DNA of 64,000 nt from Tilletiopsis washingtonensis (taxonomy: Eukaryota > Basidiomycota > Exobasidiomycetes > Entylomatales). The stretch covers positions 520,434 to 584,433 of the forward strand of contig NW_020312007.1 of NCBI RefSeq assembly GCF_003144115.1, read 5' to 3'. Below, piece after piece: positions 44,383-54,931 of this stretch. The translations under genes were made by a program, and so were the position numbers. The notes below the pieces were generated by a model that saw nothing but the letters and a program-made list of their open reading frames with translations, did no database searches and was not told the origin of the DNA. How positions within the stretch are numbered: the stretch's first letter is position 1; every line of letters starts with the position of its first letter.

Positions 44383-45945
44383 CTAGAGCTTGAGCGTGGC
44401 CAGACCGATGCGGTTCTGTCCAAAGTCGAGCACCGTGTAGATGTTCTTGAGCATCGCCAGGCCAAAGATGGTCTGTCCGGGCGTGTTGCTCGCCGTGATG
44501 GCGCCGACGCAGCGGGGCGAGCCAACGCCGTCCGTGCCAAGGTTGATGTCCTTGTTGTTGAGGCTGATCGTCTGGCCGCCGGGCATGCGCAGCACGGCGT
44601 TGACCTTGGTGGAGCAGGGGAACGTGTAGGTGCCGCTCTCCTCGTCGAACTGCGAGTCAGGCACGTCGGCCCAGAACGTCGCGGCATCCTCGGCGGGCAT
44701 GGCAATGAGCGAGGTGCCAGTGTCGATGATGCCCTCGCTGCGCTGCAGGCCATTCTTGCCCTGCGCGCCGAACGAGTCGAATGCGAACTGCCAGTATGCC
44801 TGCTGTGTCACCGGGTACCACGTCGTCTTGCCGCTGTAGAGCCCACGGTTGACGGCGCCGATGCGCATCTCCGACTTGTTGTCGGTGCCGCTCAGTCGCC
44901 GGCCGAAGGCGAAGGAGGCGATGGGACGCGAGAGATGGTTTTGCTCGGCGGCACGCACGATGAAGGGCTTCTGGTGCGCCGAGGCGATGGCGCGGTAGCC
45001 GAGGCCGAGGATGCCGTCGGCCGGGTCGTTGGCAAAGTCGGGCGAGACCTTGTTGGCGAGACCAATCGTCATGCCGGGCATGCGCACGCTGCCGAGGCGG
45101 ACGTTGTCGCGCACAAGACGGCCAGAGACGCCGCCGATGCCGTACTGCAGGCTGAACTTCTTCGAGCCGGGCGTGTCGGAGTACGACGACGACTTGAACT
45201 GGTTGTAGCGCGTGCGAGAGGAGGTGCCGCAGGAGGACGAGGTGCAGTCGGTGCCCTTGACCCAGAGATCGGCGCTGATAGCAAGGCATGGTCAGTCGAT
45301 GAACATGCACAGCAGGGACGTACCTTGCCGTCTGGCGTGCACCACTCACCTGCCAGAGTCAGGGTCCAGCCAGAAGCTCTGCGCCGGCGTGCCGATCTTG
45401 ATCTCGGCCAGGAACTCGAGCTCGCGGTTGTTCGACATGACGACGTTGCGCAGCGGCGCGACGGCCGACACGGCGGGCCCGTCCTGCTTCATTGCGATGC
45501 GGTTCTTGGCCTCGCTGGCCGAGTTGCTCGACTTGGTCGTCTTGGACGATCCGGTGCCAGTGTTCTGGGCCACACCACCGTGCGCAGAGTCCTTCAGTGC
45601 GGCGATGGTGTCTTCCCACGCATCAGCCGCGCCAGCAGCTGCAGCGACGATGTTGACCCAGCGCTTCTCGGCGCGCTCGGCCCGAGCAACGACGGCGGGG
45701 GCAGAGGCGTTGCCGTAGCGGCGCTCGATGTGCACCATGGCGCGCTCGATGGCGGCCATGTCGGCGGCGCCGGAGCCATCGCGCGCGTCGAGAGCGCCGT
45801 GGCGCAGGCCGGCGTGACGGCGACGCAGAGGGATGGCGATGCTGCGGTCCTCGAGACCGTCAACATCGGCCGGCGCCTGAGCGACGGCGCTCGAGGCAAA
45901 GGCGACGGCGACGAGCGCAGAGGAGAGCGTAGCGGTGAAGCGCAT
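44383..45945 (-). CDS. Secreted pepsin-like aspartic protease
   Basis: Endopeptidase of family A1. Two exons, 45945-45350 and 45274-44383, give 495 residues. The N-terminus MRFTATLSSALVAVAFASS is a signal peptide, followed by a long propeptide of about 145 residues with dibasic sites. The first catalytic loop reads LDPDSGSADLWV (Asp about 196; DSG rather than the commoner DTG), the flap region is KFSLQYGIGGVSG, and the second catalytic loop is GIIDTGTSLIA. Supporting segments: GILGLGYRAIA, TFPCSTKVNAVLRMPGG and TIFGLAMLKNIYTVLDFGQN. The end (RIGLATLKL) has no GPI-anchor signal, so a freely secreted enzyme is likely. The intron falls within the first active-site loop, splitting the Ser after DSG. 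ATG 45945 was chosen because it starts the signal peptide. Confidence 0.92.
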
Positions 45946-47673
45946 GATGAGCAGTGCGAGGAGTTTCGGAGAGGTGAGCGAGAGAGGGAACAAAGAGCGT
46001 GAGTTGGTGTTGTGTGGGTGCTGAGTGAGCGTGAGAGAGACCGAGAGGCACGACAAAGAGAGTGTGTGTTGGAGAACTGAGTTGTCGAGGGTGAGTGAAG
46101 AGGTCGACCAAGGGATTCCGGAAGGGGAGGGAGCCGAGGGAAGAGAGGGTGAGGTGGTGGTGGTGATGATGATGAGAGAAGCGGAGGCACGGGTAAAGAG
46201 AGGCGCCGCTCTGCCGCCGAGCCGCTCCCAACGGGCGTGGCTGCTCTGGCGCTGCGCCTTCGCTCGCCGCCGTCGCGCCTTCATCACGGCTGCCTTGCCT
46301 CCGCTCCCCCGGAGCCAGACGCCGGCTGAGCATCCATGCCGCCCCAGCATGCCCGCGAGCCGCGATGCCGGCTGCGTACGTGCCAAGCACAGCTGCGAGC
46401 CCACAAAGGGGGCAGGTGTCGCAGCGCTGAGTTTGCTGCACGCTGCGCGAGGGTGCGCGCTGAATATCCAGCCCTCGAGGGCGGCGGCGCGGCTCCTCTC
46501 TGTCTGTCGCCTGCTGCCGCCAAGCGCTGCGGCGGGAGCCCTGTGGCGCAAGTCGACACTCCAACACCTCCCGCGCCCTCAGCTGCAGCATGCTCGATGC
46601 ACGCCGTCCTTGGATCGCCTCTCGCCGTCGGCCACGCAGCTGCAGAGCGGAGTCTTCGGTGCGCGCGTCGACGAGGCGTGGCTGATGTCCTCGCGGCGTG
46701 CTGCCGTGCCTTGGAGCGGGAGCAGCACCTCGCCTGCACGCTGCTGCCATGCCAGCCGTCGATCATCCACCGCCGCTCCGCCGCCATCCCCGCCGCGCGC
46801 CGAACCCCTGCATGCTGCCTCGCGCCACGCCGCGGGCACTGCGTCCCCGCACCTCGCCGGTCTCGGCCGCGGCACCTCGAGACCACACACCTGCACCGCA
46901 GCTCGACTCCACTGCCAGCGCACAGCTGCAGCATCAGGCTCTCGCGACGAGACCCATCCGAGACGCTAGAGCATCGGCGACTTGGGTAGCGCACGGCGAG
47001 GTGCGGAGGGGAGCAAGCCACGCGGCATGGACGGGCGGCATGGCCTCACGTGCTCGAGTGCTGGCTTGCAACGCCGCCTCGACTCGCCGGTGCTGCGACA
47101 CTCGCTTGTCTCGCAGCCGCGTGCGACAATGGAGGCACATGGGATGGAGAGATGGACGCGTAAGCACGGCTTGTGGACAAGGAGACGCAGATGGGATCGC
47201 GATTGGGTCGCGAAAAAGGACAAAGGCGGAGGCAAGGCTCCGAGGGACAAAGCGAGCAAGGGGAAGCTCCACGCTTGCCCGCATCGCTGGTGTGTCTAGA
47301 GCTGCAAGTCACGAGAACTCTCGGCTCGGCTGTGAGAGGAGAGCAGGCCGAGCCATGGACGACGCACAGCACGCAGGCAAGGCGCTTGACATCGCTCTTC
47401 GCGCATCGGCGGCCCGGCTGACGAGTGAGAGCAGTGCATTCGAGGCGGCGTGGGATGGAATGGTCAGGCAGCTGACCAGCAGTGCCGAACGCAGTTCGAC
47501 AGGAGCGGCGACTAGTAAGCGGAGCTGGCGAAGGGCATCAGGAGGGGGGTCAGGCGGGAGGAGCGGGTGCTTGCCGCGTCTCCCGAGTCCCGCGTCACGC
47601 CCGCCGTCGCATCCGCGCACCGTGCGCGCTGCCCTTCCTGCCTTTCCACCACCATCGCCGTCGCCTCGCTCCA
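45946..47673. promoter_or_regulatory. Divergent intergenic region between protease gene and VPS33
   Basis: 1728 bases. The first 230 bases upstream of the protease are strongly purine-rich on the plus strand (CT-rich leader in transcript sense) and include GGT and GAT runs at 46153-46174. The middle has overlapping domain-free frames. A 53-codon helical-looking stretch starting at 47355 was considered and not accepted. No TATA box recognised. Confidence 0.45.
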
Positions 47674-50435
47674 ATGACGGCGCCGTCCACCTCGACCCCC
47701 GTCGCTGGCGGTCTCGACGTCTCGCCACTGCGCGCTCTCGCTCTCCGCGCGCTCCTCTCCGCACTCGATGCCATCCCGGAGGGCAAGACGCTGCTCCTGG
47801 ACGCCTCTCTCGCGGGTCCGTTGGGCCTCGTCGCCGACGTAGGCGCGCTGCGGCAACATGGCGTGGAACGCATGTTCTGGCTGGAGGAGCCCAAGGAAAA
47901 GGGCTCAAGCACGAAGGAACAGATGGTCAGCGCGCCGACGAGAGCGGTCGTCTATGTCTGCAGACCGGACGCGAAGTGGCTGAGGGTCGTCGCTGGTGAG
48001 TACAGGCTGGAGATGCGCTGCGGCGGCCTCGTGGTGGCGAGTAGGCCCTGCTGTCCATCTGCCGCGGCTCTTGGATGCTTGCTCTCGCTCTTTGTTGCGT
48101 CTCTCCCGCTCCCTTCTCGGACAAAATTAGCCCGGCGTCTCTCATTTTCAACTATGCGTCGCCGGGTCAGTCAAGTTCCGTACATTCACTCTCCTCTCGA
48201 CGACCGTGGCTTGTCTGGCAGCGCGCCCTCTCCGGGGCTGCGCAGCTGGGCTCGTTGCCCGTCGAGATCCGCCTTGTTCCTTGTTCTCCCGCAGCGTTTT
48301 GAAGACGACGATGCAGCGGCCTGGATCCGCGGACATTCCTCTGCTCGCTTCCCGTTGGCTTTGCAGGCGGACGAGCGTTTGACTGACCTTGCTTCGCTCA
48401 GGCCACGTGGCGGCTGATCGAGCAGCGTCCGGCAGTTCCCTGGCGCACACCTACCATCTCCTTCTCTCGCCTCGCCGCACCGAGCTCTCGCTGCATCTCC
48501 TCTCCACGCTCTCTTCCTCCTCTTCAACGCCGCTTCTCGCCGACGTGCATCTGCACGACCTTCCGCTCGAGCTCATCCCGCTCGAGTCGGACTTGCTCTC
48601 GCTCGAAGACCCGCGTGCGTGGAGCCGCATCTGGCGAGATGGAGATTTGGGAGGGCTGCATGAGACGGCGTTGGCTTGCATGACGCTGCAGCATCTGTGG
48701 GGAGCGTTTCCGAGGATAGTGGGCAAGGGCGATGCTGCGCAGGTGAGAGTTGAGCATGAGGCGCCAGCAGTGCGGACCTCGACAATGCTGACCGTCCCGT
48801 CTTCGTTTGCAGCGGCTGGCGACCCTTATGCTGCGTCAGCGAAGAGAAGCACTCGCGGCAGACCCGACGAACCCAGCGCTCACAAATACCAGCTCCGTCG
48901 TCGACTGTCTCGTCGTGCTGGACCGCACCACAGATCTAGCAACGCCGCTGTGCAGCCAGCTTACCTACGAAGGTCTCGTCGATGAATTTGTCGGCATCAA
49001 GAGTGGTGAGTCGAGCGCATGCGAGCATTACCGGGTCTTCATGTGCTCACCTGCCTGCCCAGCCCACGTCGAGGTGGACGCATCGTTGCTCAGCACTACG
49101 GCACCGGGCACTCCCGGCGCGGGGGGCAGTGGCGCCGCAGCGCCCTCGGGCAGCGGCACGCCCTTGCAAATGACGTCTGCGCCCAAGCAGAAGAAGCATC
49201 GTCTCGACGCCACCTCCGACGTCCTCTTCGGCGAGCTGCGCGATCTCAACTTCAGCGTCGTCGGCGAGGCTCTCCATCGCGCCGCGCAGCGTCTGACGGC
49301 GGATTACGAGGGCCGACATGCTGCACAGACGGTGGCTCAGATGCGCGCTTTCGTTGGACGATTGGGTGGACTACAAAGCCATCATGCGGGTCTACGTCTT
49401 CATACAAGTCTCACGGAACGGCTCATGGCCGCCACCACGACGGCAGAGTTCAACGCCTCGCTCGAGATCCAACAGAACATCGTTGCGGGCCTCGAGCTGC
49501 CTGCGCAACTGACGGCCATCGAGAGTCTCGTGCACGCTGAAGCGCCATTGCTCCTGGTGCTGCGACTGCTCTGCTTGCTCTCGGTCGTAGGCGGCGGCAT
49601 CAAGGCTAAAGCACTCGAGAGCATGACGCGCGAAGTCCTGCAGACGTACGGATATGAGCATCTACCTCTGCTTCTGGCGCTCAGCAAAGTGGGCCTCCTC
49701 TCTCGAGCGCCTGCGTCACTGCCTCGCGGCGCGCCAGTGTCCGGCTTTGCCGCATCGCGCGCACCATTGAAGCTGGTCAACGACGACGTCGACGAGAAGC
49801 AGCCGCGCGACATCAGCTACGTCTTCTCCGGCTACGCGCCACTCTCGGTACGCCTCGTGCAAGCAGTGACGCAGAAGGAGGCGCTGCTTGATACTGCGGG
49901 CGCCGGCACCAAGCGCAACGCGACGGCGCCTCTCCCGCGGGCTCATGCGATCGTGGGCTGGAAGGGATTCGAGGAGGTACTGGCTGCGCTGCCGGGCGCT
50001 ACAGTCGACGAGGAGCAGCGCTCCAGTACGACCGGCAGTAGCGGTAGTACCTCGGGAAGCGTTCGTGCGCAACCCGGCACGACATCCAAGGCCGCTTCCG
50101 CTGCTGCCGCCGCAGCCGCCGCCTCCGCCTCCTCCTCCTTCACACCTCGTCTGCCACCTGCTTCCACCGCGACCGTCGCGCCAGGCGACGAGGCCATCAG
50201 CACCACCATCGTGCTCTTCCTCGGCGGCGTCACGTATGCCGAGGTCGCCGCGCTGCGCTTCATGTCGCGCCAGACGCGCACGCGGCGCTTCGTCATTGCG
50301 ACCACCAACATGATCAACGGCGACGAGCTGGTACGCTCTCTCGGACCCGAGCTTGGCATCACAGCCAGTGCGGCGTCTTCGCCGGCGTTGCCTGCGGCGG
50401 CACCAGCGGCTGCGCAGACTGCTGCCACGTCGTGA
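47674..50435 (+). CDS. VPS33: VPS33, Sec1/Munc18-family subunit of HOPS/CORVET
   Basis: SM protein that guides SNARE assembly in fusion at endosome and vacuole. Exons 47674-47995, 48402-48742, 48813-49005 and 49063-50435 give 742 residues; phases close exactly. Landmarks: DVSPLRALALRALLSALDAI, KTLLLDASLAGPLGLVADVG, TYHLLLSPRRTELSLHLL, LELIPLESDLLSLEDPRAW, VDCLVVLDRTTDLATPLCSQ, LTYEGLVDEFVGIK, LDATSDVLFGELRDLNFSVV, and the end FLGGVTYAEVAALRFMSRQ with VIATTNMINGDELVRSLGPE. A Ser/Ala/Gly-rich insertion of about 60 residues near 600-660 and a Ser/Ala tail explain the extra length. Intron 1 is long (406 nt); its acceptor at 48401 was chosen because a GACTGAC branch motif precedes it and it restores GHVAADR. 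Confidence 0.9.
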
Positions 50436-51153
50436 GACTCTCTGCTCCTCTCCTTCGCTTCCATGCGGCCTCATTGCCGGGCCCCTTCCATCTCCATTCT
50501 TCCTGTCTCGCGCCCGCATCATTTGTATACCACTCCCATATCATCCATTGCTCCGTTGTCGTCGTCCGTGCTGTCTGAGGGCTCGCAGTCTGAGCAGGTG
50601 GCTCGAGCCTAACATGGGGCATCGCCTCGAGAAGGCTCTCGCCCGGGTCAGGTCTGGCCGCAAGCCAGCTGACCCGGACCTGCTCGCTTCGCCCGCCTGC
50701 AGCGCATCATGGGCTGACTGGCCAAGTCTACAGCGCTTTGCCAGGTCAGAATGTTGTCAATCACGCTCGAAGCGTTGGCACGCAAAGGTACAGGATGAAG
50801 CGAGCTCCTCGCCGGGAGGAGACTCGCAAGCGCATCACATTGAGAGAGAGGGTGGGCAGCGCTGCTTCTAGAGCGCGCGCGATGGATGTGTCTGTGTGAG
50901 GAAAGCGAACGAGACATTGGATGAGGGAAGAACGAGACCCAGAAGTGCATGAGAGAGAGGGCGAGATGTACAAAGACAGAGAGAGGCGCGAGAACGCAAG
51001 CCGGTGCGTCGTCGAGCCGTGGCGCACAGCGCCATGGTGTTGATGAGATGCCGATGACGAGAGACCAGTCCGGACGGAGAGATCGACAGCGAGAGACGCT
51101 CAGCGTATCATGCTTGCCGTAGAAGCGAGCGAGCGCGGGTCGACGCGTCACGC
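50436..51153. other. Convergent 3' intergenic region
   Basis: 718 bases between the stops of VPS33 (+) and the DPBB protein (-). Purine-rich GAGA runs occur at about 50840-50990 on the plus strand. No gene seen. Confidence 0.5.
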
Positions 51154-53130
51154 TCAAGCCCAGCTCCACGTAATGTCGAACATGCCCTCCTGCTCCGTGC
51201 CCAGCGCCTTGAACGCAGCAACGGAGAGGTCGAGTGAATGGCTTGAGACACACGTGGGACAGCTATCAGCCACGACGGCCTCGACGCTCTTCGATCCACG
51301 ATGAATGATGACTTTCTTGCCGCAGTGTGCTCCATTGGCGTAAATCGCGGAGGGGAGAGCGACGAGAGGAGTGCTGTCCGAGTTGTAGTGCGAGCAATGG
51401 CCGGGGTTTCCATTTTGGTAGAAGAATGTGGCCTTTCCGCTGAACGTCTGGCCGTTGCCGCTCGAGGAGGCGGGCTTGGGCTGCTCCTGCTTGGGCCGCT
51501 CGGCCTGCTTCGGCTGCTCGGCCGGCTTGGGCTGCTCGGCGGACTTGTCCTGCTTGGGCTGCTCGGCCGGCTTGGCCTGCTGCTGCTGAGCGGCGGGCTG
51601 TGCCTGGCGCTGCGAGTCGGCGGAAGAAGCGGCAGCGACGGGCTCCGACTCGTCGTCGTCGTCCTCGCAGTCCTCCTCCTCCTCGTACGACTCCTCGTAA
51701 TCAGCGTCGCACTCCTCCTCGCCGTCCCAGCTGCCGTCCCACGAACCACCGCCGTTGCCGCCAGAAGAGGCAGACCAGTTGTTGTCCGACGAAGCGGCGG
51801 CCTTGTTGTTGCCCGAGCCAGCGGCGACGTTGGACTGCTGCGAGCCGGAAGAGGAGGCCTTGACGTGCTTGACGTGCTTGACATGCTTCACGTCCTGCTG
51901 CGGCGCCGGAGCGGCGTCGTCCTCGACGTCCTCGTCGTCCTCAACGTCCTCCTCATCGTCGACGGGCATGGGCGCCGAGTTCTTGCCCTCCTCGCTCTTG
52001 CCGTCCGTGCTGTTGGCAGGGGCCGTCGAGTTGGCGCCGACGGTGCAGTTCGCCGTGCCGTTGACGCCGGCAAGCGTGCCGTTGATGGCCGTGCAGTTGC
52101 CCGCGCCGACGATGGTGCCGTTGTTCGCCAGCGTGCCGTTGTTGGCCAGCGTGCTGTTGGTGACCGTGCCGTTGTGCGAGGGAACCATGGTGGCGTTGTG
52201 CGAGCCGGCGAGCGTGGCGTTGTGCGAGGCGCCGACGGTCGAGTTGTGCGAGACGGCGGGCTGCTGCTGGGCCGGAGCGACGGCGTGGTACTCGTGCTGC
52301 TCGCCCTTCGTCTGGGCCTGCTCAGTGGGCTTGTCGTCGCCGTTGGTCTCGCCGTTGCTCGACTGGACCTTGACGTCCGTCTTCTGCTCCGTCTTGCCCT
52401 CCGTCTGCTGCTGGTTCGAGTGGTGCGACGAGCCGGCGTCGGCGTTGGCGGCAGCCTCGGCCTTGGCCGGTGCGGGCTGCTGAGACTTGTGCTCCTCCTG
52501 CTTCACGGCCGCGTGCTGCTCGCTCGACGCGGACCATTCGGAGTGAGACGACGACGACGACGACGAGGCCTGCTCATCGTGCTTCTTGTCCTCCGGCTTG
52601 TCCTGCCACGAAGCCTCGGCCTCCTGCTGCTGAGAAGCCTGCGCCTCGCCAGCCTTGCTGTCCGACTTGTCGTCGTTCGACCACGACTGCTGCTCGCTCG
52701 ACGACGAGGCCTGTGCCTGCTGCTCGTTGGACGACCATGACGACGCTTGCTGAGCCTCCGCTGCCGGTGCGGGAGCGGCCTGCTGCGGAGCCTGTGCCGG
52801 TGCGGCCTGCTGCTGCTGCGGCGCCGGAGCGGCCTCTTGCTGTGGTGCGGGAGCGGCCTGCTGCGCAGCCGGAGCAGCCTCTTGCGCCGGAGCGGGAGCG
52901 GCTGCCTGCGCCTGCTGCTGCGCCCCGGCACTGCCCTCGGTGCGCTTGGAGCGCTGCGAGCGCTTCAGCATGCGCTTGTGTCCGCCAGCGCCGGCGTGCA
53001 GCGCACGCGGCATGGCGTTGGCATGCTCGAAGCTTCCGTGTGCGAGCGCGCCGGTGGACGAGATGGGCGCAAACGAGGAGGCGAGAAGGGAGAGAAGGAG
53101 GAGAGAGAGAAGACGGGAGAAGGGCGACAT
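51154..53130 (-). CDS. Secreted mucin-like protein with C-terminal double-psi beta-barrel (RlpA/expansin-like) domain
   Basis: A single exon encoding 658 residues. MSPFSRLLSLLLLSLLASSF is a signal peptide. Residues 60-290 are Ala/Gln/Pro/Ser-rich low complexity with repeated AAPAPQQ units. Residues 296-375 hold 13 N-glycosylation sequons in 80 residues. An acidic block (DDEEDVEDDEDVEDD, about 390-405) and the repeat KHVKHVKHVK follow, then Ser/Asn/Gly and Glu/Asp-rich parts and a Lys/Pro/Gln repeat. The C-terminus from about 560 is a DPBB domain: GKATFFYQNGNPGHCSHYNS, ALPSAIYANGAHCGKKVIIH, VEAVVADSCPTCVSSHSLDL, as in loosenin and RAFE-like proteins that bind or loosen polysaccharide. Probably cell-wall or matrix associated. 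An in-frame ATG at 53175 also exists; 53130 was chosen because it starts the signal peptide. Confidence 0.85.
   Translation of the reverse strand: MSPFSRLLSLLLLSLLASSFAPISSTGALAHGSFEHANAMPRALHAGAGGHKRMLKRSQRSKRTEGSAGAQQQAQAAAPAPAQEAAPAAQQAAPAPQQEAAPAPQQQQAAPAQAPQQAAPAPAAEAQQASSWSSNEQQAQASSSSEQQSWSNDDKSDSKAGEAQASQQQEAEASWQDKPEDKKHDEQASSSSSSSHSEWSASSEQHAAVKQEEHKSQQPAPAKAEAAANADAGSSHHSNQQQTEGKTEQKTDVKVQSSNGETNGDDKPTEQAQTKGEQHEYHAVAPAQQQPAVSHNSTVGASHNATLAGSHNATMVPSHNGTVTNSTLANNGTLANNGTIVGAGNCTAINGTLAGVNGTANCTVGANSTAPANSTDGKSEEGKNSAPMPVDDEEDVEDDEDVEDDAAPAPQQDVKHVKHVKHVKASSSGSQQSNVAAGSGNNKAAASSDNNWSASSGGNGGGSWDGSWDGEEECDADYEESYEEEEDCEDDDDESEPVAAASSADSQRQAQPAAQQQQAKPAEQPKQDKSAEQPKPAEQPKQAERPKQEQPKPASSSGNGQTFSGKATFFYQNGNPGHCSHYNSDSTPLVALPSAIYANGAHCGKKVIIHRGSKSVEAVVADSCPTCVSSHSLDLSVAAFKALGTEQEGMFDITWSWA
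52006..52245 (-). repeat. Sequon-repeat coding segment in the DPBB protein
   Basis: 80 codons encoding 13 N-X-T/S sequons, in units such as SHNATLAG, SHNATMVP, NNGTLA and NNGTIV. The similar units suggest growth by duplication of short segments. Confidence 0.85.
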
Positions 53131-54931
53131 GGTGGCGCGTGTGAGGTGGGTGAAAGAGGCGGGTGAGAGAGACACACGCGCTGCGTGTGAGAGGTGAGAG
53201 GGTGGGTGAGAGGGTGAGAGTGCGTCAAGCAGTCGAGTTGTGAGAGAGTGGTTGGTGCGTCAAGCAACAAGTTGAGCGGTCTTGAGGAGAGAGAGGGAGA
53301 GACGGGGAGAGGGAAGGGAGAGAGGGCGGGATGGAGGAGCAGAGGCAGGCTCGACGATGGCAAGGGCGGCCACAAGAGGCGGCGAGATGCGCAGCGCAGC
53401 CAGTCGGGCGTGCATCGCTCTCGCCGCGCAGGGCGGGCAGCAGCCAGCACCAAATGCAGTCAGAGTCCTCGCCTGCCTCTCCTCTCGCAGCATCCGCAGC
53501 CGGCCCTCTCTCTCGCAGCGCAGCGCAGCGCTGACCGCCGCTCGAGGGCGTGCGCCGCTGCGAGAGCGCAAGCGGCCCCGTCGCCGGCGCGGCTGCGGCG
53601 CCACGCCGCCCTGCTGCCGGCGGAGTCCCGATCTCTGGCCATGTGCCTTGCCGTGCCCGCTCGGCGTCTCTTCGCAGCTGCGATGCCGGCATCCTGCAGC
53701 TGCGCAGCGGCAATGTGCGGGCGCTGTAGCAGCGGCCCCTGCCAAGGGTGCGAGGTGCAGCTGCGGTGCCGCGAGGTGCCGTGAGCTTGGGCCGCCTCCT
53801 GACGCGCGCCTTGTCCTCGTGCCTCGGGCCTTGTCCGCCCCCTCCCTTCCAGCATCGCAGCCGTCGCCTTCTCTCAAGCCAGCAGGGCAGCCTGAGCGCC
53901 TTCGTCGACCACAAGGGAGCCTCTCCTCCGCTCGCAGTGGGGCTCTCGGCTGTGCGCTGGCGGCTGCAGACGAGCTCGGAGGCTGCCTCTTGCACCCTCG
54001 GACAAGCAAACGCGCTTGGTGTGCATGTGTGCATCTCGCGCAGACAGGCGGAGTGCCGCAACATGGCGCAGGGGCTGAGCCTGCACATGGCTTCTTGGCG
54101 CGGCGAGGGCGGCACCGCGCAAGCGGCCTCGCTGCCTCACCTCCGAGCCGCCGACGGCCCTCATCGCTGCCCCTCCGAAAGGGAATGCTCCGTGCTCAAC
54201 AGGGGTCACGAGCACTTCACGGGATGTCGCTGCGGAGGTGTGCTGATCTCGACGGCAGCTGCAGAGCGGAGGGCGAAGGGGGCGGAAAAGGCTCCGTGCG
54301 CGGGCTGCACCTGCTGCGTGCTGCGAGAAGAGACGCGTGAGGGGCGGCTGCAGCCCTCAGCGTGCAGGCTGTGTGGCTAGCGCCTCCTTGCGCATCAAGG
54401 GGGTGCGAGCGCGCACCCCTCCTTCGCGGCGCAGCACCGCAGCGTCGCTGCAGCTGCCAGCATGCAGCGCTGTGATGTCGATGGCAGAACGCAGCACACG
54501 CACAAGCCAAAGGGACGTGGGCGCACCTCGCTCGATGCATTTGGGAGCACACCGAGCTGACGTAAGCTCGCGCCATCCAGTCCCACGCCTCCGAGGCGCT
54601 CGGCGGGCCTGGCAAGCATCACGTTGATCGACGGCTGAAGACGCTCGCGGCACCATGACCGCCAGCCTGGCTTACAAGCCCAAAGGGCTCACGAGACTCT
54701 CGAGTCAAGAGCGGCGCCGATCCTGCCAGACGCTCGTGCCGTCGGGGGGAAGAGCGTCCATGCGGCAGGACACCTCGACGTGCCCAAGCGACACAGGTCT
54801 GTGCGCTCGCCCTGAGCATGCATCGATCATCAGCTCCAGAGGACACTCGTGACGAAGCTTCGATTGTCAACCGTCTCTGATCATATGTCAATGTACAAAG
54901 ACCCTCCTCTCCCCGCTCAGCGCATCAGCAC
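53131..54931. other. Intergenic: promoter side of DPBB gene, 3' side of PIL1-like gene
   Basis: 1801 bases between two minus-strand genes. The first 200 bases upstream of the DPBB start are a continuous GAGAGA-rich purine tract on the plus strand (CT-rich leader in transcript sense), as in strongly expressed fungal genes. The remainder carries domain-free overlapping frames. No RNA gene or transposon recognised. Confidence 0.45.

Noticed and set aside
47355-47513. Helical-looking 53-codon reading frame upstream of VPS33, ending near a GTAAGC
   Set aside because: No acceptable downstream exon before the VPS33 start, no known family; could be leader sequence.
53173-53175. Upstream in-frame ATG for the DPBB protein
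   Set aside because: It would bury the signal peptide behind 15 extra residues; the ATG at 53130 starts a standard signal peptide.
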